Shown one piece after another: positions 1-9,500 of a stretch of 34,097 nt of DNA. This stretch comes from Clostridiales bacterium. GTDB taxonomy: Bacteria > Bacillota > Clostridia > Lachnospirales > Lachnospiraceae. Below the pieces are notes generated by a model, which searched no databases, was not told the DNA's origin, and saw only the letters and a list, made by a program, of their open reading frames with translations. Position 1 is the stretch's first letter; each line of letters starts with the position of its first letter. A program made the position numbers and the translations under genes. The stretch spans positions 1 to 34,097 of the forward strand of contig DUNZ01000149.1 of the NCBI GenBank assembly GCA_012839085.1, given 5' to 3'.

Positions 1-44
1 AAGAACAATCAAATAAAGAACAATCAAAAGATATCTTTTGATGA

Positions 45-78
45 AAAAAGCTGCCGCTTTTAAAGCGACAGCCAAAGA
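45..78 (-). terminator. Rho-independent terminator, minus strand, downstream of the AraC-family gene
   Basis: Minus strand reads GGCTGTCGCTTTAAAAGCGGCAGCTTTTTTC: GC-rich stem followed by a T run. Confidence 0.7.
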
Positions 79-162
79 TTATCTTTAAAACACAATCTAA
101 TAATATCTTATATTTTATATTTTTTTATAATTATGGAATAGAAACTCCTTAGGAAATAAAGC

Positions 163-1038
163 TCAAATTTTTGCACGAATCATTTTTCTATAATTCCTAG
201 GTGCACTTTGGAACATTTTCTTGAAACAAGTTGTAAAGTAATTGGGATCCGTAAAACCATTGCGGAATGCAATTTCTGTAATTGTAAAATCGGTATCCCG
301 GAGCATTTCCTTTGCGGCATTTAAACGAATACTTAAAAGATAATTACTAAATGTAATATTAAAACTTTTCTTAAAATATCTGCTAAAATACTCCTCACTT
401 ACTGCAAAATGATTTGCGATATCGGTTAGAGTAATATTTTCAGAAAACTGTTTTTCAATATATTGAACGATATCCTTCATTCTTTCTCCTGTTACATGAT
501 TTTGCTTTTTTTCTTTTCCTTTTTCTAGATATGGAATGAGTAAATAAAAGACATGATATACCAAGGATTTGATTAATAATTCATAACCAATATTCTTTTT
601 TATGTATTCCTCGTAGATTCTGTTTAGCAAGTGAACGATTTCCATTGCAGAATCTTGTTCAATAAAAATATAGGGATGGTCAGTGTTATAGATTTTATTG
701 ATATATTGTTGTTGGACAAGATCGTTTACAAGAGCTCTTACAAAGGATTGATCTATCAAAATTGCACGGAATATTAACTGTAAACTGTCCTTCTCCGAAG
801 AGCCATGAACATGGTCAGGTCTAACAAGGACAAGGTTACCAGCTTCCATTGAAATTATTTTATCACCAACTTGAAATTTCATGGAACCTTCCATGATCCA
901 AAAAAGTTCTAGTTCTGGATGTACATGATAGTACAAGGGGATATGATCTTGTTTTTTTTCATCGATTATTGTTTCATAAGCGGAAAAAGCAAAACTAATA
1001 TCTCCATGGGGGACATCTGGTTGAATTCTGATTCTCAT
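163..1038 (-). CDS. AraC-family transcriptional regulator with N-terminal cupin-like sensor domain
   Basis: C-terminal double HTH (ITLTDIANHFAVSEEYFSRYFKKSFNITFSNYL...ITEIAFRNGFTDPNYFTTCFKKMFQSAPRNYRK); N-terminal YYHVHPELELFWIMEGSMKFQVGDK cupin motif. Confidence 0.93.
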   Translation of the reverse strand: MRIRIQPDVPHGDISFAFSAYETIIDEKKQDHIPLYYHVHPELELFWIMEGSMKFQVGDKIISMEAGNLVLVRPDHVHGSSEKDSLQLIFRAILIDQSFVRALVNDLVQQQYINKIYNTDHPYIFIEQDSAMEIVHLLNRIYEEYIKKNIGYELLIKSLVYHVFYLLIPYLEKGKEKKQNHVTGERMKDIVQYIEKQFSENITLTDIANHFAVSEEYFSRYFKKSFNITFSNYLLSIRLNAAKEMLRDTDFTITEIAFRNGFTDPNYFTTCFKKMFQSAPRNYRKMIRAKI

Positions 1039-1652
1039 AATAAAATCCTCTATTTCTGACAGTAAATTTATGTATTAACCTAGTTAATCATCATAACATT
1101 ACAATAATGCTGAAATAGCATAGTAGCTATTTTATATTATATTACTTTTGCTTTAAAAGTGAAAATAATTTAAAAAAGTTCAGCCCATGCTGTGCAACTC
1201 AAAGATTAGTGGATAGAAAAACTTTCCATCTACCATCAATTATATATTATTCTGTTGCTGGTTATCAAGATAAATAATTACATGCAATTTATAATAATCA
1301 ATCCCTAATTCCTTGTGACTATAAGATTTACTATTAAAATCCTTGTTTTATATTCGAAGAGGGTATATGAACTCTTGAGAAATATAACCAATAATGTATT
1401 CTCAACAGATTTGTACCGAATCCTAAATAATTAAAATTTGCCTCAAAATTTTTGTTGGGAGCTCTTGCTGATCCAAGATACTTGTTATCTGAACCAATAG
1501 CTCAAGAGTCGAAAGATCAACTCCTATTATACTATCATGGAATCAGTAATAATTGTCATTAAAGCGAATGTATGAATGTATGGAGGACAATGATTTACTT
1601 ATAACAGCCATAAGAACAAAATATTGCTGATTCAATAAAAGATTAAAATGAA

Positions 1653-1690
1653 AAGTGCCATCTTATTCTTGATGGCACGCACTTTCATAT
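1653..1690 (-). terminator. Probable terminator downstream of the azoreductase (minus strand)
   Basis: Hairpin GTGCCATC-AAGAATAA-GATGGCAC flanked on the minus strand by TTTTCATTTT. Confidence 0.5.
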
Positions 1691-1712
1691 TTCATCAATC
1701 ATATTATTCCTA

Positions 1713-1818
1713 TAGTACATCAGGTAATTCCTAAACGCAATCAGATAATTCCAATGTTAAATTAAATCCTAATCCTATACGAAATCAGATAATTCCGATA
1801 CGAAATCAGATGATTTTT
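1713..1818. repeat. Degenerate ~21-bp tandem repeat, ending 2 nt from the azoreductase stop codon
   Basis: Copies ATACGAAATCAGATAATTCCG (1777-1797), ATACGAAATCAGATGATTTTT (1798-1818), AAACGCAATCAGATAATTCC and TACATCAGGTAATTCC upstream, with one diverged unit between. Confidence 0.75.
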
Positions 1819-1820
1819 AC

Positions 1821-2501
1821 CTAGACTAACATAGGTTCTTCAACTTTAATTTTTTCTATGATACCATCAATTTTTTCCATAGCACCATGAATGGCATCCA
1901 TTCTTTCTTGCTCAGTGGTTCCAGTACCGTCGACTAATAATCGTTCAAAATTACTAATTCCCATAAACTTCACAATATCCTCCACATAATCAAGTCCCTT
2001 GTTTAAGATGGGTCTCATCATCCATGGAATGTTTCCACCGGAGGATTGAACATAGATAACTGTCCTTGGTTTATCCTTAAGAAGCCCTTCTGGTTTTTTA
2101 TCATTATCGGGAAAGGATATGGTTTTATTGGATTGAACGATACAATCGATATATTCTTTTAATGGAGCAGGGAAAGACAAGCTCCACATAGGGGAAGCGA
2201 TTACATAGATATCTGCTTCAATAAACTGATCACACAACTCGACGATTTTATGAACTTCCTTTTGTTCTTTTTCGGGGAGTTGATTAAATGCTTCTTTATT
2301 TACCAGACAGTTTCTACTTTCGAAATATTGATATTCTAATCTTGGTATGTGTTCTTTATACAAATCGAGTTCCTCTAAAGTAATTTCTGGATATCGTTCC
2401 ATTATTTTTTTTACCAATGCTCTACCTACCGTTTTACTGGAAGATAAATGTTCCGGTTTTGAATTCACGGTGATATATAATAATTTCTTCAAAAATAACA
2501 T
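1821..2501 (-). CDS. FMN-dependent NADH-azoreductase / flavodoxin-fold NAD(P)H dehydrogenase
   Basis: Protein LLYITVNSKPEHLSSSKTVGRALV...IYVIASPMWSLSFPAPLKEYIDCIVQSNKTISF...GISNFERLLVDGTG is typical of the AzoR family. The true start may be the TTG at ~2492, which fits the GGGG Shine-Dalgarno better. Confidence 0.88.
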   Translation of the reverse strand: MLFLKKLLYITVNSKPEHLSSSKTVGRALVKKIMERYPEITLEELDLYKEHIPRLEYQYFESRNCLVNKEAFNQLPEKEQKEVHKIVELCDQFIEADIYVIASPMWSLSFPAPLKEYIDCIVQSNKTISFPDNDKKPEGLLKDKPRTVIYVQSSGGNIPWMMRPILNKGLDYVEDIVKFMGISNFERLLVDGTGTTEQERMDAIHGAMEKIDGIIEKIKVEEPMLV

Positions 2502-2651
2502 CCCCTTTTTTGTTTTTTATTCTTTATTAGTATGAAGCTATTTTTGAAATTTATGATGAATTTTAAAATTTTATAATTTTTCGTTGTTATATATCGAAGA
2601 ATGGAAAAAAGAATCATGTGAAAAATATTATTAAAAGAAATTTATGATTTA

Positions 2652-2678
2652 CGAAACGTTTTCACACTTTCAATCGTA
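2652..2678 (+). promoter_or_regulatory. Candidate ECF-sigma-type promoter (autoregulatory)
   Basis: CGAAAC at 2652-2657, 17-bp spacer, CGTA at 2675-2678; resembles Gram-positive ECF promoters (TGAAAC-N16/17-CGTA/CGTC) immediately upstream of the ECF sigma gene. Confidence 0.6.
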
Positions 2679-2702
2679 TTACTATTGAAAGGAGGATGTC
2701 AA

Positions 2703-3194
2703 TTGCAGAGATCTCTTATACGTTCGAACGAAGAATTAATTCAAATCTATCATCGCCATGTAGATACGATCTATCGTGTCTGTTTCATGTTTATGAAAAA
2801 TAAATCAGATACAGAGGATATGGTTCAAAATACATTTATTCGGTTGATGAAGGATAAGACAGTATTTCAAAGTGTTGAGCATGAGAAGGCATGGCTTATA
2901 AGAACCGCTACCAATCTGTGCAAAGACCACTTTAAGCATTGGTGGTCGAAAACCGTAAGCATTGATTATGCCTTGGATCTAGCTACAGAGCAGACCACAA
3001 TAACAGACAGTAATTTAGACAAAGTTATGGCCTTACCCACAAAATATAAGACAGCCATTTATTTATATTATTATGAAGGCTATTCCACAATAGAAATAGC
3101 AAAAATGATGAATAAAAATGAAGCTACAATTCGAGGGTATCTCCATAAAGGCCGAAAACTATTGAAGATGGAAATGGAAGGTGATGATCAGTGA
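2703..3194 (+). CDS. ECF-family RNA polymerase sigma factor
   Basis: Region 2 (YRVCFMFMKNKSDTEDMVQNTFIRLM) and region 4 (LPTKYKTAIYLYYYEGYSTIEIAKMMNKNEATIRGYLHKGRKLL). Start taken as the TTG at 2703 behind AAAGGAGG rather than 2685. Confidence 0.93.
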   Translation: MQRSLIRSNEELIQIYHRHVDTIYRVCFMFMKNKSDTEDMVQNTFIRLMKDKTVFQSVEHEKAWLIRTATNLCKDHFKHWWSKTVSIDYALDLATEQTTITDSNLDKVMALPTKYKTAIYLYYYEGYSTIEIAKMMNKNEATIRGYLHKGRKLLKMEMEGDDQ

Positions 3195-4402
3195 ACAAAG
3201 AGGAACTAAAATATTCTTTAGATCAAATAAAACCAAGTGAAACAGCAAAAAAAAGGATGCTAGAAAACATATTAAATCATAATGAAAATAAGAAGGAGGT
3301 CCCTATGGCATCATTTTCATATAAAAAAGTGGTCCCAGTATTGGCTTTATCAGCCGTGCTTGTGGGAGGAATGTATACTTATAAATTTTTAAATCAAAAC
3401 AATAATCATCATGGAAATTCACAGGATTATCTGGTAACTGATGATTTAGTAACCGATGAGTTAGATACTGGTAGAGAGGATGCAGTGGCACCCTTATTGA
3501 ATTTCTTTCGTATCGATGACAAAAATTATAGCTTATTATATGACGAATTAAGAGAGGAATATGGACTGCCCTCTCATGTAAAGGAGAGCGATATCGGTGA
3601 AGAGATTACTGCCATTACCATTAGCCCCGACGAAAGTTTGATTGGTAGTAAAGTTTATCAATATCTTCCTGCTGGTTCCGATGCTATTGTTGCAGTGAAA
3701 AAAGGTGAGGAATATCAACTGTTCCGTTTCTTTACTTTTGAAAGTTACAATAATAATCAAGATGAAGATGCCCTTCGGTATTTAGAGATATATGGGATAG
3801 ATAAAGCGGATGATATTAAAACGATTGAATTTATTAGCCATTCAGAAGAAAGCAAACTACAAGGTCGTGTGGATATCATAGGAAAATTAACGGATAGGGA
3901 AGAGATTGCTATATTTTACAATTACTATTCCCAATTAAAGAATTCCAGTGATAAATATTTTGATCGCTTGTTTAATTTTAATAACTCCAGCTTTAATCAA
4001 GGGGTAGAGATTGATAATCTCACTCCGAATCAAGCGATACAGGATAAAGTTGCTCCTGACCAGGTGGTTCTAGATAATCCTGAACCTGTTAAAAATGCTA
4101 CAGATGCAGTGGCACCAGACAAAATGGATACCGTTTCGAATGAAACATCGGTATCAAATTCAGGTTGGGATACACCCAGCTCATCTCAGGGGATGATGGA
4201 TATGGGAGATGGTGTTTCCGGATCGGTGGAACCGAGTCAGGGATTTGCAGGCAATGCCTTAGGGAATCCTATTACAATTAGGATTTATAATCAAAATGGT
4301 ATATATTATGATTCAGTATATTATGAAAATATAGGTTTTATTAATCGATATGAAATCAGCAAAGACTTTGTTGATTTTATCAATGATAGTATAGAAAAAT
4401 AA
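3191..4402 (+). CDS. Putative membrane-anchored anti-sigma factor-like protein
   Basis: GTG start overlaps the sigma stop by 4 nt (translational coupling); short cytoplasmic N-terminus, one TM (VVPVLALSAVLVGGMYTYKFL), long extracytoplasmic region with a low-complexity linker. Confidence 0.72.
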   Translation: MNKEELKYSLDQIKPSETAKKRMLENILNHNENKKEVPMASFSYKKVVPVLALSAVLVGGMYTYKFLNQNNNHHGNSQDYLVTDDLVTDELDTGREDAVAPLLNFFRIDDKNYSLLYDELREEYGLPSHVKESDIGEEITAITISPDESLIGSKVYQYLPAGSDAIVAVKKGEEYQLFRFFTFESYNNNQDEDALRYLEIYGIDKADDIKTIEFISHSEESKLQGRVDIIGKLTDREEIAIFYNYYSQLKNSSDKYFDRLFNFNNSSFNQGVEIDNLTPNQAIQDKVAPDQVVLDNPEPVKNATDAVAPDKMDTVSNETSVSNSGWDTPSSSQGMMDMGDGVSGSVEPSQGFAGNALGNPITIRIYNQNGIYYDSVYYENIGFINRYEISKDFVDFINDSIEK

Positions 4403-4555
4403 GTATAGTAAAGTAAGTAAAAAAATAAGTGTAGAAAAGTAAGTAAAGTGATATAAGTAGTAAGTATAAAAAATAAATTGAAAAATAATCAAAGAAAGAT
4501 ATTATAGAAAACTAATATCAAAGAAAAATATTGTAGAAAAAATCAAAAAAAATAA
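4399..4555. repeat. AT-rich tandem repeats beginning at the stop codon of the anti-sigma-like gene
   Basis: 26-bp units ATAAGTATAGTAAAGTAAGTAAAAAA / ATAAGTGTAGAAAAGTAAGTAAAGTG (4399-4450), then ~28-bp units ATCAAAGAAAGATATTATAGAAAACTA / ATCAAAGAAAAATATTGTAGAAAAA. Confidence 0.65.
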
Positions 4556-4595
4556 GTATAAGTGGTTAATTTATAAGTTTCACAATTAAAATTAC

Positions 4596-4624
4596 TTGAC
4601 ACTAGGAAGAAAAAGTGATAGCAT
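4596..4624 (+). promoter_or_regulatory. Sigma-A-type promoter for the tyrS leader
   Basis: TTGACA (4596-4601), 17-bp spacer, TAGCAT (4619-4624). Confidence 0.6.
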
Positions 4625-4720
4625 ACAAAAAAATAATATTTGCATAACGAAGAATGGTTAGGCATTCGAAGTATAAGAAAAGACGTTGAAAAGAAATAGT
4701 AGCATTTTTGATTTCTAACA

Positions 4721-4953
4721 GAAAGTAGCCGGTTGATGAGAGGCGCGAGAATAAAAAATGTGAATACCTCTTGGAGTTGCGTACCGAAAGGATTATTCAA
4801 GTAGGCTACGACGGAAAGCACACCGTTATCAAGTGCAAGGGTATCGCAGCAGCTGTACTCTGTAAGGTAGGCAATGTGAGTTGTCTATAAACGAAGGTGG
4901 TAACGCGAGATGAACTCTCGTCCTTTTGGAAACATTAGGACGGGAGTTTTTTT
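4721..4953 (+). ncRNA. T-box leader (tRNA-Tyr-responsive) with terminator
   Basis: Stem I base GTAGCC...GGCTAC, candidate UAC specifier at 4765-4767, T-box AAGGTGGTAACGCG (4894-4907), terminator ACTCTCGTCCT...AGGACGGGAGTTTTTTT (to 4953). Confidence 0.93.
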
Positions 4954-5015
4954 ATTATTCTTTTCTTATAGAGATTGCAAATATCTATTTGTTTAATTTT
5001 AAGGAGGAAGAAGTT

Positions 5016-6227
5016 ATGTTAACACCACAGGAACAATTAAGAATTATTTGTAAAGGGGTTCAACAATGCGTCAATGAAGAAGAGTTATTTAAAAAATTAG
5101 ATGCTTCTTACAAACAAAAGAAACCACTTACCATTAAACTGGGACTGGATCCTTCTGCGCCAGATATTCATCTTGGGCATGCCGTTGTATTACGGAAAAT
5201 CAAACAAATGCAAGATTTGGGCCATAGGGCTATCATTGTAATCGGCGATTATACTGGTAAGATTGGTGATCCCACAGGAAAATCCAAAGGACGAGTAGCC
5301 CTAAGCGATGAGCAAGTAAAAGAAAACGCATTAACATATTGTGAGCAAATATTTAAGATATTGGATCGACAAAAAACAATAGTCAGATTCAATAGTGAAT
5401 GGCTGTCAAAACTTAATTTTCAAGAGGTGTTACAGCTTGCATCTACTACGACCGTTGCCCGAATGCTGGAACGAGATGATTTTCAAAAACGATATAAGAA
5501 GGGGCTTCCTATTGGACTTCATGAGTTCTTTTATCCTCTGATGCAAGCCTTTGATTCCGTTGAATTAAAGGCAGATATTGAGTTAGGGGGAAGGGATCAA
5601 ACCTTTAACATTCTTATGGGTAGAACCCTTCAAAAAAATTTAGGGCAGGAACAACAAATCGCAATTTTTATGCCCATTCTGGAAGGATTGGACGGAGTTG
5701 AAAAAATGAGCAAAAGTCTCGGTAACTATATTGGTGTAAATGAAGCAGCAGAAGTTATGTTTAAAAAGGTTATGGAGCTTCCAGATGATTTGATCCTTAA
5801 GTACTACGAATTAACCACGGATGTGCATCCTGATGAAATTGATAAAATAAAAAGAGATTTGTTGAAGGGTCTTAACCCAAGAGATATGAAATATCAACTA
5901 GCAAAAATTATAACATCACTCTATCATTCTAAGGAAGTAGTCGAGAAAGCAATGAAATATTATGATGCTGCCTATACTAAAAAAGCAATTCCAGATGATA
6001 TACCAACCTTGCTGATAGAACTTAATATGGATACATTAAATGATGTGATTCCCCAGTTGGTTCATAGAGGATTTGTACAAAGTAAAAGTGAATTTATTCG
6101 ATTGATTCAACAAGATGGAGTTCAAATCAATGGTGAAAAAATCAATCTAGATGATTTGGGCCAAGTATTATATAATTTTGATGTTATTAAGATTGGTAAA
6201 AAGAAGTTTGTAAAAATTATTAAATGA
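5016..6227 (+). CDS. tyrS: Tyrosyl-tRNA synthetase
   Basis: Class I aaRS motifs: KLGLDPSAPDIHLGHAVVLRKI, GDYTGKIGDPTGKSKGR, ELGGRDQTFNILMGR, KMSKSLGNYIGV; C-terminal S4-like domain. Start at ATG 5016 (AGGAGG SD); the ORF extension to 4926 lies in the T-box terminator. The HLGH/TGKIGD form fits the TyrZ-like subgroup. Confidence 0.95.
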   Translation: MLTPQEQLRIICKGVQQCVNEEELFKKLDASYKQKKPLTIKLGLDPSAPDIHLGHAVVLRKIKQMQDLGHRAIIVIGDYTGKIGDPTGKSKGRVALSDEQVKENALTYCEQIFKILDRQKTIVRFNSEWLSKLNFQEVLQLASTTTVARMLERDDFQKRYKKGLPIGLHEFFYPLMQAFDSVELKADIELGGRDQTFNILMGRTLQKNLGQEQQIAIFMPILEGLDGVEKMSKSLGNYIGVNEAAEVMFKKVMELPDDLILKYYELTTDVHPDEIDKIKRDLLKGLNPRDMKYQLAKIITSLYHSKEVVEKAMKYYDAAYTKKAIPDDIPTLLIELNMDTLNDVIPQLVHRGFVQSKSEFIRLIQQDGVQINGEKINLDDLGQVLYNFDVIKIGKKKFVKIIK

Positions 6228-6267
6228 TAGGTGAAGCTTACTTAATTTTTAGGTAATTGGTGAGCTG

Positions 6268-6301
6268 ATTTTATAGCTAGTATGCTTACTAGCTATAAAA
6301 T
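6268..6301. repeat. Perfect 15-bp inverted repeat with 4-nt loop
   Basis: ATTTTATAGCTAGTA-TGCT-TACTAGCTATAAAAT. Confidence 0.85.
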
Positions 6302-6386
6302 ATTAAGGAAATGGAAAAATCAAATTGATTAGCTGAGAAAATTTAGAAAAATAAATAAAAATTGAAAGAATTGAGTTAACATAAGA

Positions 6387-6439
6387 AACAAAGAATTAGA
6401 GAAACTGTATGATCCATTTCTCTGGTTCTTTGTTTTTTT
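6387..6439 (+). terminator. Rho-independent terminator
   Basis: AACAAAGAATTAGAGAAA...TTTCTCTGGTTCTTTGTTTTTTT. Confidence 0.8.
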
Positions 6440-6544
6440 AAATATATTTATAATTTGCATTTAGAGTAATTATACTATCCTTGTAGATGCTAATATAAAG
6501 AAGATTTTCTATTGTCAGAAGTCCGGATTCGTTGGAGGTAAAAT

Positions 6545-9500
6545 GTGTTTAATAAATTTATTGGTAAGATTAGTAAATTCACAGAAAAAGCTAAAAAAGA
6601 AGAAAATAAAATAGTAAGGGAAAACCTAAAATACAGCCAAAGTATTACATATACTGGTAGCTGGACCCATGATCTTATAAAGGATAGGATTTTTTTGTCC
6701 GAAGAGGTATACCGAGTATTAGGCACCTCCCCTCTAGAATTCGATGGTAAATTAGAGAACTTTCACAAATTTATACATCCGGATGATTTAGATGAAGTAA
6801 AAGAAGCAACCATAGCTGCACTAACTGGGAAGGAATATGATATTGAATATCGAATTCTTAGTCCCGATGGAAAAGTCAAGTTTGTACATGAAAAGACCAA
6901 AGCAATCCTAGATAAGGATCTGAAACCAATCAAAATGGTTGGTGTGATAAGAGATATTACCAAAGAAAAACTTCTTAAAAATTGTCTAATGGAATTGAGT
7001 TATAATCTCAATGAAGCACAAAGAGTCTCTGGTGTGGGTAGCTGGAAATATGATTTAATAAAAGATGAGTTTTTTGGATCCGATGAACTCTATCGTATCT
7101 TAGGTGTTGATATTAAGGATTATTCCAATGATTTTGAAAGTATGTTAAAGTTAATTCACCCGAATGATCGGATAAAGATAAGTGAAGCCTTGGATTTGTA
7201 TTATAAGGGAAAATGTGTAGAAAATATTTTTCGTATCATGCAACCGGATGGCTTGGTAAAGTATGTACAAGAAAAAGGCGAACCGGTATTCGATGAAAAA
7301 GGAAAAGTAATTGCAATTCAAGGGACACTACAGGACATTACAAAGATAAAGCTTCTAGAGTTGAAATTAGAGAAAAACAATAAATTGCTGAATCGAACAG
7401 AAGCTTTGACTCAAATGGGTAGTTGGGAATGGGATTTGCTTCAAGATATTTATTATTGTTCCGATGAAGTATATCGAATATTGGGAATAAAGAAGCAAGA
7501 AGAAATAAATATATTAAAGGTATTTATAAAATGTGCCGATTCTAAGGATGTCAAAATCATTGAAGATTATATAAACAATCCCAGTAGAACACCCTTTGAC
7601 ATAGAACTTTTTATTACTCGACCGGATGGAATAGAAAGATGTGTGTCTTTAAGGATGGAATTTGTATTTAAGGAAGAAAATCAGCCCCTTTATCTTTATG
7701 GCATGATGCAAGACATTACCGAAAAGAAAGAATTACAAAAGGAAATTGAAAAACAACAGCAGGAAATTCAAAAACAACAAAAGAAATTTCAAATTCTCAT
7801 AGAAAAATCCAAAGATGTATTTGAAATTATTTCTCTCGATGGGACCATTACTTATATCAGTGAATCCTGTGAAAAAGTAATTGGTATGGTTCCGGAAGAG
7901 AGAATAGGGAAAAATGTTTATGATTTTTATACCCAGGAATACCAATTAAAGATAAAGCATCTTATTAATCAAATAATACAATTTCCAGACAAACCAGCTC
8001 AAGATATCCTTGTAATAAAAACGCCATCAGGCAAAGAGGTTCATTTAGAAGTTAATATGCAAAATTTTTTAGATGAACCAATTATTAAGGGAATAGTGAT
8101 CAATTTTAGAGATGTCACGAAACGTATTAAGATGGAGCGAAAATTGCATTGTATTAATAATAGGGATGAAATTACAGGTTTACCTAACAGAATTCATTTT
8201 AATAAACATTTGTCCAATCTTTGGAAGGAAAAAGTTAAGAAACAAGAAAAATTTGCTTTAATGATATTGGGGTTATTTGGACTCGACGATATTATTTATA
8301 ATTTAGGTTATGAAACACATATTAGTTTGTTAAAAAGGATTGTAAAAAGATTAAGAGAATTCCTGGGCGATGGGATCTATATTAGTCGATATACGGATGG
8401 CTATTTTGCAATTATTATTGACAAGCAAATGACTTATGGCAATTATGATAAAATTGCTAAGGGAATCCTAGATTTGATGATGGAATCTTTTTTGGTAAAT
8501 AGTTATGAACTTAATGTTTCTGCTAATTTAGGTATCTGTGTTTATAGTGATCAAACCCAAAATGTAGATATACTCAAAAAGCAAGTTTTTGCTGCCTTAC
8601 TAAGAGCCATTAAAGAAGGTAGAAATATATATAAATTTTATTCCTCAGACTTTGATATTCAAAATTATAAAGAGTTTGTCATAAGAAGGGATCTTCTTAA
8701 GTCAATCGGTAATCATCAATTAAAAATCTATTATCAACCTATGGTCGACTTGAAGACCAACGATATCTTAGCCGCTGAAGTGTTAATTCGATGGGAGCAC
8801 CCGGAATGGGGGATCATCTCTCCCAAAGAGTTTATTGCCATTGCTGAAGAAACAGGTTATATTATAAAAATTGGTGACTGGCTAATCGAAGAAGTGTGTA
8901 AAACCTATCGCCAATGGATGATGGAAGATTGGCTGGAGATAAAAATATCCATAAATTATTCCAGTATACAGTTTTTCAAAAATGATTTTGTCGATAAAAT
9001 TATTAATGTCATTCAGCGCTATCACTTAAATCCTCATTTTCTTATCGTTGAAATAACGGAAAGTATTTTTTTAAGTAAAGTGGAGAAAGTTGTGAATGAC
9101 ATAAAAAAATTGCAATCATATGGTATTCAAGTTGCCTTAGATGATTTTGGGACGGGATATTCATCCTTAGCTTATTTGAATTCCTTATCCATTGATATCA
9201 TAAAAATTGATGGCAGCTTTATCAAAAATATTAATACAGATTTAACCAGTTCTATTATTGTAAAAGGAATTGTAAATATAACAAAGGAGCTGAAAATAAA
9301 AATAGTTGCCGAGTGTATTGAAAATTGGGAACAATTATCCTTGTTAAAAAGTTTAAACTGCCATACAGGCCAGGGTTATATTTATAGTAAACCCTTGCCT
9401 AGGGAGGATTTTGAACGTGTTTTGGCAAAAGGGCGTTGTAAACCAGTAGTGGTAAATCATCTTCAGATAGAACCTAGAGAAGAACGTCGGAAATTCTTTC

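Noticed and set aside
4543-4821. Minus-strand 92-aa ORF
   Set aside because: Antisense to the tyrS T-box leader with biased, low-complexity composition.
4926-5015. N-terminal extension of the TyrS ORF (METLGREFFYYSF...)
   Set aside because: It translates the T-box terminator and leader; the SD AAGGAGG and ATG at 5016 give the normal TyrS N-terminus.
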